A stretch of DNA of 64,000 nucleotides from Diphasiastrum complanatum (lineage: Eukaryota > Streptophyta > Lycopodiopsida > Lycopodiales > Lycopodiaceae): contig CM055107.1 in the NCBI GenBank assembly GCA_029204225.1, positions 28,237,410-28,301,409 on the forward strand, in the 5' to 3' direction. Every line of letters starts with the position of its first letter. Within the stretch, counting starts at the first letter, position 1. The position numbers and the translations under genes were made by a program. This document shows positions 47,634-58,649 of the stretch, in pieces. Under the pieces are notes generated by a model. It ran no database searches. It had not been told where the DNA came from and saw only the letters and a list, made by a program, of their open reading frames with translations.

Positions 47634-48849
47634 TGTAGCGCAAGCATCCCAAAGGGAGCCGGGAACCACGACTTAGCTTCCCCGCCTTCAACTCTTGCCA
47701 TCCAAACCCACTTGACATACAAGCAACCAACTTGCCAACAACGATTAGACTTAACCAACTTGAAGTTCCGAAAACCAACATTGAGATCCAACCTGGCGCC
47801 ATGCCAAATCGGGGGTCCCGATGTGGGTGACTTCCCTCCAAGCAAGCCGCCCGACATACATCAAACTTAACCAACTCGAAGCTTCGTTACAAACGAGTAA
47901 CATCCATTCCAAGCAAGCGGTCTGACTTACATCAGACTTAACCAACTGAAAACTTTGTCACGAGCGCTGGAAGCCAACCTGGTGCCACGCCAGACTGGAC
48001 AGCCATAAACAGGTAACTTCCACCCAAGCAAGCCATTCAACTCAGCCGGCAGGTTAGAGCACGTTCCCCAAGAGCTTAACCCATTCACGTTCATGCAAGG
48101 AACACTCAGAACCACAAGCCGCGACAGATATGGAAACAACCAGTTCCTGGACCAAATGGTCCCGACAGCATACCGCTGGCGCCACGGACCGAATGGTCCC
48201 GACGACATACCGCTGGCATCCCGGGATACGACCCTTAGCTATGTGCCAACTTAAAAATTTGGAAGCGGCCTTACAACTGGCGCTTTTACCGAACACTGAA
48301 ACCCAGAAGGTAATCAAAGTCAGTTTGAGAAAAATCCCACTTTATTGATAAATCTGAGAAGGTTACATTTCAAGTGCGTGACCGACCCTAGTCTCCAGGG
48401 CGCTAGCATGCCAAGGCGAGAGCCATGACAACATTCCAGCAAGGGAGACTGAGACTTGGTTGGAGCTCGCCCTGAGTCGCAACCCGCACTCCCCTATAGT
48501 GTTGGTGTGATTCGGCACCCCCCTCATACTACGCACTCTACCCAAGCTGGTAAAGCACGTTTTTCTCTCTCTAGGATTTTCTCTTTCTAGAAAGTCATTT
48601 TCTCTCTCTAGATTCTATTGATCCCCAGGCTTCCTTTAATCATGCCTAGATCGTGTGAGGTGATTGCACATCGACCTGAGCTCTCTGGACTCCGCTAGAA
48701 CCGATCAAAGATTTTCAGCCATAGGAACTTGGCGCCGGCTGGATTCTGGTCACAGTGGCGCCGGGAGCAGCAGGGGCGCCGTTGGCGCCGGGGACATAGC
48801 TGGCGCCGATGGCGCCGGAAATAAAGCTTGTAAAGGTAGCTTTACAACA
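47634..48849. mobile_element. Solo LTR, 1216 bp, GC-richer, with internal repeats
   Basis: Starts TGTAGCGCAAGC and ends CTTTACAACA, with perfect CGACC duplications on both sides. It interrupts copia 5, whose reading continues across the empty site. There is no gag or pol inside, so it is a solo LTR left by LTR-LTR recombination, probably gypsy-type. Internal structure: CTTAACCAACT-based units near 47750, 47865 and 47937; a 37-bp tandem around 48152-48225 (ATGGTCCCGAC, ATACCGCTGGC); three TTTCTCTCTCTAG-like units near 48570-48620; and six GGCGCC sites at 48731-48820. Orientation is not certain. Confidence 0.85.
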
Positions 48850-48854
48850 CGACC

Positions 48855-50718
48855 TCAAAGGAAAAGGCAGTGCTCACGTAGCCGACCTGTCAGATTCTCC
48901 TGATATATTGAACTTCCCAGTTCCTCAGTAGACTATTCCCGTTGAAGGTCCAAGGTCATCTACTTTTGACGAACAACATATCAACGGTGAATCCGAAGAT
49001 GATGATGTTGCAGTTCAGCAACTATAGTATGATGAAAATGATCAACTTCCTCTATTCCCCAGAAGATCATCAAGAACTAGCAGACCACCTATCAGGTATA
49101 TCGACGACTCTACAGCCTACCTTGTTCAGGAGCCGACGATTGTCAAAGAGGCACTCAATCAGCCAAATTTCGATCTCTGGAAAGAAGCCATAGATAAAGA
49201 GTATTCATCTCTTATCAAGAACCAGACATGGACAATTGTCGAATTACCTGCTAGCAGAAACGTAGTTGATTGCAAATGGATTTTCAAAGTCAAGTATAAA
49301 GCAGATGGAAGCATCGACAGAAGAAAAGCCCAACTTGTCGCCAGAGGATTTTCTCAGTATACAACGTTGATTACACTAAGACTTTCAGTCTAGTAGTCAA
49401 GCATACTTGTATTCGACTTTTATTATCGTTTGCTGCTACAACAGATCTGGAAATAATTCAAATGGATGTACAAACAACATATCTCAATGGAGTTATCGAA
49501 GAAGACATTTACATGGTGCAACCCGAAGGTTATATTATCAAAGGTAAACACAATCATGTGCGTAAACTCCATATGACACTTTATGGCTTGAAGTAATCTG
49601 CTCGAGCATGGTTTCAAAGGACCAATACTTTTCTTATTGATCATGACTACACACCAAGCTCTTCAGATTCGAATGTTTACTTCAAGACAGTGTAGTAATC
49701 TTTTATCATTATCACTTTATACATGGAAAACACATTGCTCTTCAGCAACAATATCGATCTGATAAAAGAAGACAAGACAATGCTATCTTCTGAATTCGAC
49801 ATGACCGATCTAGGCGAAGCTCATTTCTGCCTTGGATTCAAATCCGTAGAGACAGACATCAGCAGCTGCTTTACATTACTCAACAGAGGTACATCTACAA
49901 TATGTTAGTCAGATACAATCTGATTAATTGCAAGTTAGCTCTCTCACCAATGGAACCAGGTCTCAAATTGTCAAAGGACCAGTGTCTCCGAACAATCGAA
50001 GAGAAGGAGCAGATGCGTGAGTATCCTTATCATTCGATAATAGGATCTCTTATGTACGCAATGATCTGTACCAAGCTAGACATAGCTTTGCAGTCAGCTC
50101 CCTAAGTCAGTATATGACCAACCCAGGTATAACACATTGGAAGGCTTTTACCAGAGTCATGAGATATTTTTGAGCTACTATGGACTTTTGCATTTGTTAT
50201 GGAGCAGTCGACGATGACAAACTCAATTTACTCATTGGTTACATAGATGCAAGTTGGGCAGGAGATGTAGACACTCGTAAATCCACTTCTGGATTTACAT
50301 TCTTCCTCAACAATGGTCCTATTTCCTGGAACAGTTGCAAGCAATCTTCGATAGCTCTATCTTCTACAGAGTCGGAGTATATCGCAGCCTCACAAGCTAC
50401 AAAGAATTTGGTTGAGAAACTTACTTTCAGATATCAGTCTAAATCAATATATACCGACATTATTACTTTGTGATAATCAAAGTGCCATTGCCTTATCAAC
50501 AAATCCTAGATTTTATTCTAGGAGTAAGCAAATTGAACTAAAGTATCACTATGTCAGAAGCAAAGTTCTCAACAAAGAGGTCAAATTGCAGTACTGTTGA
50601 ACGCAAGATATGACAGCAGATATTTTTACTAAAGCATTAAGCTTGGATGCACACAAAAAGTTCTGTGCAGAACTAAGTTTGAAGGTTAAGGCAATCAAGG
50701 ATTCAGATTAAGGGAGAG
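48855..50718 (+). pseudogene. Copia 5 reverse transcriptase and RNase H, inactivated
   Basis: Resumes after the solo LTR with an acidic linker, then RT: WTIVELPASRNVVDCKWIFKV near 49230, then QMDVQTTYLNGVIEEDIYM and LYGLK followed by a stop near 49595. The catalytic box YVDD is replaced by YMEN in LYMENTLLFSNN (near 49720). Further shifts precede LSPMEPGLKLS and the thumb YPYHSIIGSLMYAM. RNase H is readable at 50180-50600 (YIDASWAGDVDTRKSTSGF, SSTESEYIA, CDNQSAIALS). The polypurine tract AAGGGAGAG lies at about 50710-50718. Confidence 0.88.
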
Positions 50719-51788
50719 TGTTGGATTATTCTCCTTCCTACTAATCGACTAATCGACATTTTAATCTTCAGTCAACTTTTATCCAGACCTGCAGATTTCT
50801 TCGTGTTTTTATACAATCTACATAACTACTCGAAAATGGCTGACAATGTCGACATTTTCGCATTTTTCGCCTTTCGACTTTTCGCCTGTCAGGATTTTCA
50901 CCTTTCAGGAATTTCTCTCACTTCGGCATTTTTGCAAAATGCCAGATGCCCTAAAAGTTAAGAATATGACTTTAGCAAAGACTGTTGTGTTTTTCGCATT
51001 TTTCGCGTGTGGCAGTTTACGTTCATTTCTGCAGAGTGACAATTTATGTTCATTTCTATAGATAGACTGTTTGCGACCAAAGCCACCGACTTGCATTAAT
51101 GCATCAACAAGTAGTTTTTGAGAAGTCCTAACTAGATGGATGCCAACACATCATAGCCAACTGGATGATGCTTTTGACGACCTAATTTCTTAGTATAAAT
51201 AGTTATTCATATTTCAACATCTTAATTCTAAGATCAAGTATTGAATAGTTAGCTCTCTCTCAAGCCTGTGAGCTTAACACTCTTGAGCATTCTAGCTCAG
51301 TTCTTAAGAGTTGATTAGAGATTACTATTGCGCTTACTGCTTATAGTAGTTGTGCTTAATTCAGACTTATATTTTAGCCACTCAGAGATAGCTGAGAGTA
51401 CACGGCTTCGATTCGCAACTTGTTGTACTCATTTATATCTGTTTCGCTTTCATATTGAATCAATATTTTCTTCTTATTGCATTCAGCTTCGTCCCAGAAT
51501 GTATGCAGTTTTGTAATTCTTCGCGACTGATTATTTGTCTGATAATTCAATGCTTTAACTGTTTGGCTATGTAATCACTGTAGTATTAATGATTTCAAAG
51601 TTAGTTACTATAAGATCAAACGTTATTTTTATCACTATTGTTTTGTTCGAAATTGATAGGCGTAGTCATGCATGAAGAAAGAGGAAGATAGTTTATTTCG
51701 CTGCCCATGATAAGTTTTCTCTCTTGTCGTCCGAATTCTTTTTATTCAAATCTTATTCGACCTATCTTTTATACACCTCTTTCCAACA
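50719..51788 (+). repeat. Copia 5 3' LTR, 1070 bp
   Basis: Starts TGTTGGATTATTC after the polypurine tract and ends CTCTTTCCAACA, with 7-base terminal inverted repeats TGTTGGA/TCCAACA. The first third has many TTTTCGCATTTTTCGC-type runs. The later part contains CTCTCTCTC at about 51252-51261. A second partial copy occurs at 53588-54196. ATAAC follows the end. Confidence 0.88.
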
Positions 51789-52391
51789 ATAACTTGGCCA
51801 TCTTTTTTGCACGTGCGGCCATCCTGACCGTACATTTTGCAGACCCGTGTGTGGCATAGATCCTCTCAATGAAAGTATATAGAAGTATCGTTCGATGAAA
51901 TCACTTTAGCAAAATCGAGGTAATCGGACCATCTCTCACTCCACAATAGCCGAATATTGCCACCACACGCCCAATACAATGTTATCTCTAGCTCCTTCTA
52001 TCCAAGCGCTTCGTGCCGATAGCCCATCAGTAACTGGCATATCGTCATCATGCGCCAATAGCCTCGACTCTCAAATTTTTTCTCATAGCCGCATGTGGTG
52101 TCGATATCCCTCTCTATATGGCTTCCTCTTCTAGCAAATCTACTTAATATAGGGCTCTGCATTCCCTCCTTGTTGATGAAGTTTGACATCGAGGGATTTG
52201 TTATTGAACATAGGGAAATTTTTCCAAACTTCATAAGGAGTTTTATGATTGCCTACAACAAGATACTCTTCTGATGGACAGCCTATGATTTGTGCATTTC
52301 ACATATTTGACTCATACTCAACCCAGTGCCAAGCAAAGGCATGATCAAAAGTTCACCAAACTTATCGATCTGTTCAAATGAGTCATATTTA
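51789..52391. other. Spacer after copia 5
   Basis: No gene called. A 78-codon - strand ORF (51998-52234) has no recognised motif, although its composition is protein-like. Confidence 0.4.
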
Positions 52392-53218
52392 GTGAAGAAC
52401 ACAAGTGTACCTGCCAGTTCGTTGAGGAGGGCGTGGCCTTTGTTTTCTAATGATGATGACCTTAAAGATGGCATTGACTATGAGGACCAAGAAGAATGGG
52501 CAAGTGGGATAGATGCCTTGTAGAGGCTATTATCTGAGAGCAGGGCATACGAGGCTAATATGCCGAGTGAGGAGGAGTTTTTGACTTTTCAAAAAAAAGT
52601 ATCCTCCACTTCCCACACATATTAATCTAGGCGACCAGATCGACCATTGTTGTTGGTCATAATTTACATGTTGTTGGTGTACTCCAGGCTGACAACGAAG
52701 ATATGGTAAGCGCACTATCTCATAAGGATTATTTTACTGAAAGGTAACATGATGCATTTATTATTTTACGTATAACTAACTTATTGATCTGATAGTTTGA
52801 CAAACACTTAGTTATATTTTGCAGGAAACCTTGGAAATTGATGCCTTTGCAAGCAGGCATGGAGGCTTGAGAGTCTCATTACTTGAAACATTTTGTAAAT
52901 AACAAAATTTGTATTCATCACAATAGGTTTTCTTTGAATGTGGGAACTATAATCATGGCCCTTTCTTTTTTTTCTTAGGGGCATAAATATCCCAAAAACA
53001 GATATAAAATCATTTTTGTCAAAAGAGACATTGCTCTTAAAATATTCAATTATGTGCTAGAAGATGTTCCTATGAGATCATTTACTTTGGCAATTCTATC
53101 AGGATATATAGATCTTAGCAAAAGAAGATCCACTCGATTTCTGGATCCATATGATAGGAAGAAGTTCCTCCATGACCACACAATAAAGATTGTCTTTAGA
53201 GACAATGCACAAAATTGA
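52392..53218 (+). pseudogene. Unrecognised coding-like remnant
   Basis: Several stretches read like protein on the + strand. About 52430-52620 gives FSNDDDLKDGIDYEDQEEW and, after a stop, SEEEFLTFQKKVSS. About 52640-52740 gives VVGHNLHVVGVLQADNEDM up to YFTER, then TAA. From 52826 to 53218 one frame has only two stops and ends VPMRSFTLAILSGYIDL, RFLDPYDRKKFLH, DNAQN. Possible splice sites exist (GAAAG|GTAACA near 52743; TTTTGCAG near 52825; TTTTTTCTTAG near 52977). It could be an exon-containing gene fragment or transposon sequence. I do not recognise the family. Confidence 0.35.
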
Positions 53219-53585
53219 ATGTACTCTTTTTCATTGAATATATGTGATATGAGAATTGCTGATCACACATTTTGTCTTGAATTGACACATCAATCTAGTT
53301 TTGGCTTATAAATTTACATGCTTTTTTGAATCTCTGATATTCATTTGATCTATTTGTGTATCGAACTTGAGCCCGTCTATAGAACCATTGGAATAGCTGA
53401 ATGATCCAACTGTTCTTTGAGGATGTTCCACCATGTTGTGTATGTCGACAAAATGATGCTCTTGCTTGCCAATGTGATTTCTCCATTCCTTGTGAGGACC
53501 ATATACTCAAACTGCCATACTTTTTTGCTACAGTTTAATCATCTGAGATTCATTGAAAATCAGAATTATTAGAAGCATTTGAACA

Positions 53586-53587
<2 letters not shown>

Positions 53588-53671
<84 letters not shown>
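53588..53671 (+). repeat. (CT)n microsatellite, 84 bp, inside an LTR copy
   Basis: About 42 CT/TC units. It sits where the related copia 5 LTR has a short CTCTCTCTC, so the tract seems to have expanded from LTR sequence. Confidence 0.95.
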
Positions 53672-53675
<4 letters not shown>

Positions 53676-54196
53676 GCGAGCTTGAACAATCCTGAGCATT
53701 CTAGCTCACTTCTTAGAGTTGTTTTAGAGATTGCTATTGCGCCACTGCTTATCAGCATTGCGCATTTATTCAGACTTTCATTTTAGCCGCTCAGAGATAG
53801 CATAGAGTACGCGGCTTCGATCCGCAACTTATTGTACTCATTTATTTTTATTTCGTTTTGAATCAATACTATTCTTTATTGCATTTAGCTTCGTCTCAGA
53901 ATGTATGTGTTTTCTAGAGTTCTTTGTGACTAATTATTTGTCTGATAATTTTCGATGCTTAATTTTTTGGCTACGTAATCACTGTAGTACTGGCAATTTC
54001 AAAGTTAGTTACTATAAGTTCAAATGTGATTTCTATCACTATTGTCTTGTTTGAAATTGATAGGCATAGTCATGCATTGGAAAGATGAAGATAGTTTATT
54101 CCGCCATGCACGAAAAAAATTCTTTCTAGACACACGAATTATTTTCATTCGTTTCTTTTCGAGCTAGACCTATCTTATGCACACCACTTTCCGACA
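53672..54196 (+). repeat. Second partial copy of the copia 5 LTR
   Basis: Matches copia 5 LTR 51262-51788 along its length, with moderate divergence: shared landmarks are GAGCATTCTAGCTCA, CGGCTTCGAT, TATTTGTCTGATAATT, TCACTGTAGTA, CAAAGTTAGTTACTATAAG and GAAATTGATAGGC. It ends TTTCCGACA, equivalent to TTTCCAACA. The 5' half of the LTR is missing. It may be the remnant of a separate insertion. Confidence 0.85.
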
Positions 54197-54245
54197 TATT
54201 TCCTATTTTCCCCGAAAGCTTTTCATCCTTTTGTATTTTAACATG

Positions 54246-54635
54246 TCATTTAGGAAGACCGGCTTTTGATAGCACTTCCTCTAATCGAGCTATTGCTTGT
54301 TTTGATGACGTCTCTGGTTTAGTATTCCATGCAAACAAGATATCAAGGTCTATTAATTTCTCTATGATCCTCACCTCTCCATGAACCGTGCAAATATGAA
54401 CATTCTCTAGAGGAATTGGTAGTATTGGTTTCCAGTTGGGATCTTCAATATCTCTTGAAACTTCTGTGCCCCTTGAAATGTCTTTTGATGATTTCATACA
54501 ACATAGACATGGATGTTTCAAGTTTGCTCCATGAGATACATTGAACATACATTTCAATGTCTTCAAGTCTCCAGCTAAATGCCATTCCAAAAAAAAATCA
54601 CCTCTTTCAAGAACACTAAGGGTTGTATTATTCAT
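54246..54635 (-). pseudogene. Unrecognised ORF, possible DNA-transposon remnant
   Basis: A 129-residue ORF with protein-like composition: LERGDFFLEWHLAGDLKTLKCMF, HPCLCCMKSS (a Cys-x-x-Cys next to another Cys), ENVHICTVHGEVRIIEKL. The pattern of an Asp-containing strand followed by a HPC-x-C-C element is reminiscent of some transposase-like proteins, but that is a weak impression. No terminal inverted repeats or duplications were found around it. The ORF starts at Met with no recognised upstream exon, so it is probably partial. Confidence 0.35.
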
Positions 54636-55814
54636 ATGATTCTTTATGATATTTGAATAGTGCTAAAAATCCAAGAAATAACATCATGGTCCTCTTTGAT
54701 AACATGTCCAACATATGGAACCATAAGTTCTTATATATGCAAAACAATTAATGGTACCAAAAGAAATGGCATGTGAATAATAGTATTTTTTACCTGAAGA
54801 CATGCTAGCCACCATATGTCATTTTCTAATTGCACACTGAAGTTGAGATCCCTTGAGTTTGTTGCATTGTTCAATGCTCCATTCATGAGTGTAATACTTA
54901 CTCTTTCTAGCTTTTGCCTCTAAAAGAGTTACTAACAGGTCGTGAGACTAGGAGTCATCTGAATAAGCACCGATTATGGTTAGTCACTTATTAATTCAAG
55001 ATGTCAAGAGATCTGAGTTGGTTGTCACGAAAGATGCCAAGTTAAGTTAGAATAAATCTTGAATAAGACACTATGGAGAGAAGAAACGGGCATTGACAAA
55101 CGTCGACTCAATATCAAAATATTGGATGAAGGTCCACGGATGAAGCCAGGTTGAATTTGGAGTCAATGTGAAGATTGGCACCTTGAATGAGTTGCAAAGG
55201 AGCACACAAAGTCACCGAGATATTTCAAGATGAAATTCAAAAGATTGTGAGCTCTCTCTTGAGTTTGTTGCCACATAAGACTTTAGGATGACTCAAGATT
55301 GGCCTCGAGAGATTGAATGTCAACTCTATTCATGATTATAAGTTGTTTCTAATTAGGAAGTCTATTTATGAGTTCTCTTAGTCTACATTGTCACTGTCAC
55401 AATATTTCCTCAATGTTTTTGTCAGCGTCTTATCCATCATATCCAAACACCACCGTTTGTTGCTACGTCTATGCCCTTAAGGATTCATGCTCAACCATCT
55501 AGGTTAGCAATATTATCGAAAATTGTGTTTTTGTGATAGGAACTTTCTAATTTGATCATTAGAAAGAAAAAAAAAAAAAAAGGCTCACAAAATTTACGTA
55601 GAGATTGATATGGCAATTTGTTTTCATTCCTAAACAACAAAATTACGCCATAAACGGCTTCCTTGAAAATTCATGTGTTTGCATGTAGATTGGATGGACT
55701 ATGAGAATGAGATTTTAAGACAAAGGGTATCAAAATGGGTGGGATTGAAAATATTCAACAGCCAATAGCAAGAGAAATAAGGAGTTGCCAAGCAACCGAG
55801 TGCTCTAGAAAATC
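54636..55814. other. Spacer without recognised gene
   Basis: AT-rich, including an A run at about 55567-55582. No ORF above noise. Confidence 0.5.
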
Positions 55815-56172
55815 GGCAAAGTATAGGAATGGAATTCAATCAACATTATTTTTCAAAAATTGATATCATAAATTTTGTAACAATTGTTTTTATAGGCATA
55901 TGCTTTCATGAGTAAGGGTCCTCACAAAAACCTAGAAGCTTTTAAGCCTGTACTAGTGCAGGTTTTTTGAAGATAGCTCCAAAAAGGTTCCCTTAGCACC
56001 ATGCTTGGGAGACCTCTTCTGAGTTATCCTCAAGAACTTGCACTTTATAGAACTACTCAGTTTTTTGAAAACTTTACTCATAAAGGTTAATATGCTTGTA
56101 TAAAAAATCGTCAAGTTTTGAATGATATCAATTTTTGAAAAAAACTTGTCGGTTCCATTCCTATACTTTGCC
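55815..56172. mobile_element. Palindromic MITE-like element, 358 bp
   Basis: Starts GGCAAAGTATAGGAATGGAA and ends with the exact complement TTCCATTCCTATACTTTGCC. The arms stay alignable inward: both have TTTTTCAAAAATTGATATCAT, then a TTTATA/ATACA + GCATAT + ATGAGTAA series, and meet near 55990. The outer inverted repeat may extend 5 bases (AAATC/AATTT). The flanks GTGCTCTAG and GTGCTTAGC are similar but not identical. The ORF on the - strand (55953-56174) is a translation of one arm. It has no coding capacity of its own. Confidence 0.75.
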
Positions 56173-57779
56173 AATTTGTGCTTAGCAATACTTGTGCATG
56201 AAAAATACCAAGCTATCCAAGAATGAAATTTGTGGGCTTAAGAGTTATGACTTATGATTGCTGTCATTGATTGATTGACGACTGGTGTGGCTCTCAGTCT
56301 GAGGCTTGAGCACGATAGAGATAAATGAAGATGTGTGATGAGACTGTTTCAACTAAGTGCGAGGTCACATGAATGAAGATGCGTGGTCCAAATTCGAACA
56401 TTAATATGATCACGATTGTTGTTCGGTGAAGTCATTCACGAACTACTTCCGAGTACTTTAAGAGAAAACAATAAAGAGGTGAGGTGATTTACGTCTTATA
56501 CTTGAGGAATGCACTGATTGCAACACCTAGCAGGTGCTGCAGCAATGGATCGTGCAAGTGCGTATCACGGTGTCCGGGCGATTGGCCATTGTACCTGCAC
56601 AACGCTGTCAAATAAAATCACCCATAGGTATTAGGAATGCAAACATTGCAAAGCTCAAAGCTGAAGTCTACTGCGACTGACTGTCCGAACTCCGAAGGTG
56701 AGCCCAGCAGGAAGCTCTTCCTCAGATTTTGCCAAATATAGTTGAATAGATTAAAGACGACTCTGGCTTTGTGGTGTAAGAGGCCCGGGCTCAAAGGTTT
56801 CCTTATCTAGCAAAACACAACATATTTGATAATACGAGTCTAACACATGACAAGACCGGACGGTGTCAAATAGCAGCGTGTCACAGTGGCCGCTACAGGC
56901 TACACTCCAATAGATCGGTAATTGGTTATGCGGCTTAGGCGCTGTTGAAGAGGACTTCCAATAGTCCAATACTGAGAAATAAGATGAACTTAGACCCAAA
57001 ATGAACAGGCGGGGTAATAATATATCCTTCTGCTCGAGTCTCAATGCAAGCCAGATTGATGAAGCCAGCTCACGGAGTGTTTGTGCCAGAACACAGCTGC
57101 ATGCACAATGTTTATCAATTTTTGTTTCCTTTTCCGCAGATAAATCATAAAGTAATAGCATTCACAATTCAATAGTCATATATTGGTAGCTGGAAAACGA
57201 CTGCATCAATGATAGCATACAATATTTACTTCACACTCTACATCACAAACACGCCAAAGTTGAACTTTCTGAAAGAGGTACCGTTCTTACACTCTAGAGA
57301 ATTACTGATACAAAGGATGTCGATTCGCGAGAGATAACTCTTGCTTCACTTCACATACATTTGGATCCACAGTGAGCTTTTAAGGGTGCCAAGTTACCAC
57401 AACATCATTTTTCCAAGATCTATTAATATGATATCTCTGAAGAAAAAGCTATCCACATTTATGGTGTTTATCTTTGCTAGAAGCTCATGCACTGCGTAAG
57501 TAACTCGATTCAAAATTACCTATGGTACACCTATGTAGTATTTACAAGAGAAGCCAAATTGAGTGAACTCGACAGCTTACCTCTATTTGTTTGCAAGAAC
57601 CCACCATTTACTTGCAACTTTTGTTACTCAAATTAGCAAGAAATCGTCAATACCGACTGTAAACTATCTTAACACATGATATGGCTGCATTCCATGGTAT
57701 ACATTTTAGGCTTTGGGTCACTATACATGATACATCTCATTTCCTTAAGTATCAAGAGAAAAGAATACAACAGGTCTAG
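56173..57779. other. Spacer and 3' flank of the OVATE gene
   Basis: No gene called. The part near 57780 should contain the 3' UTR of the - strand OVATE gene. The 136-codon ORF at 56751-57161 (-) has no motif and lies too far downstream to be part of it. Confidence 0.45.
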
Positions 57780-58649
57780 TCAGAGACTGCCATTATAGCT
57801 GAGAAGCTGATTACAAGCATCAAAGAATGATTCTCTGATCAGATCGTAGTGTTCAGGTGAATTCAAGCAGAAGTAGCAATACAGCAACTCCTCCACATCC
57901 AGGAGACTAAGGTTATTCCCCACAATCATTTCCATCATGGACTCTCGAAAGTCGTCGTAAGGATTAGACGAGACTTTAACAACTGCAATGCTATCTGCTA
58001 TTACTCCTTGAACATCCGAAGGTATAGATGCGGAGATGCTTAAATTGTTCCGACCTCTTCTCCTCTTTTCAGGCTTGTCAGTCTTGCGGTAGTCTGTAGC
58101 GTTAGGTTCTTGGAGCAGATTTGTATCGTGGATCTTTTCATCGTTTTGGTTACTCAACTCGTTTAAACCAAGGTGCACCAATGGTCGCTCAATGCAGCAG
58201 CTGTCCGGATCAGAAAAATTCCGGCTGTCAGCCTCGCTACCTTCATTCAAACTTTCTAAATCAAGCCTGGGAGTCTCTAACACAATCTCTGACAGAAATC
58301 CAGGGCTCTTGGATGGATCATAATCGCTGACGTAGCTACACATGGAGGGGAATTCCTGATCCCAAATAGTTGCAGTATTGAAATGCTTTTCCATGAAAGA
58401 TATATTGAGATTCTCGATAGACTTTTCTGATGAGGTACCTTCATCTTTAGCCAAACTAGAGGGAGAATCAGTTGGATGCAAAGCTTTTGTATTGCCGTAT
58501 AGAACCTCTATGTTTTTCGAGGTCCCATTTGCGGGCAACCTGTGATCAGGCGAGCTGTTAGGTCGCGAGCTTTGGGCCCTTTCTTTCGCACGTTGGAATC
58601 CATAACTTCTGGCAAACTCTGAAGCGAAGTTCTTCTTTGCAGGAAGCAT
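57780..58649 (-). CDS. OVATE family protein (transcriptional repressor)
   Basis: A single uninterrupted exon of 289 codons. The C-terminal 66 residues (224-289) form the OVATE domain: SSNPYDDFRESMMEMI, then LLDVEELLYCYFCLNSPEHYDLI and SFFDACNQLL, with the conserved D-F-x-x-S-M and L-L-x-C-Y-L/F features. A basic patch KRRRGR at about 195-200 is a likely nuclear localisation signal. The middle is acidic and Ser/Asn-rich. OFPs are land-plant proteins that repress transcription and bind TALE homeodomain and TRM proteins to shape organs. Intronless structure and length are normal for the family. An N-terminal DNA-binding motif is not obvious. The first in-frame Met is used; no upstream Met extends the frame. 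Confidence 0.88.
   Translation of the reverse strand: MLPAKKNFASEFARSYGFQRAKERAQSSRPNSSPDHRLPANGTSKNIEVLYGNTKALHPTDSPSSLAKDEGTSSEKSIENLNISFMEKHFNTATIWDQEFPSMCSYVSDYDPSKSPGFLSEIVLETPRLDLESLNEGSEADSRNFSDPDSCCIERPLVHLGLNELSNQNDEKIHDTNLLQEPNATDYRKTDKPEKRRRGRNNLSISASIPSDVQGVIADSIAVVKVSSNPYDDFRESMMEMIVGNNLSLLDVEELLYCYFCLNSPEHYDLIRESFFDACNQLLSYNGSL

Noticed and set aside
55799-56187. 9-bp target duplication (GTGCTCTAG/GTGCTTAGC) around the palindromic element
   Set aside because: The two copies differ at several positions, so they cannot be used to assign a transposon superfamily.
56751-57161. 136-codon - strand ORF downstream of the OVATE gene
   Set aside because: No motif, and it lies 600 bp beyond the OVATE stop; no splice sites link it to a gene.
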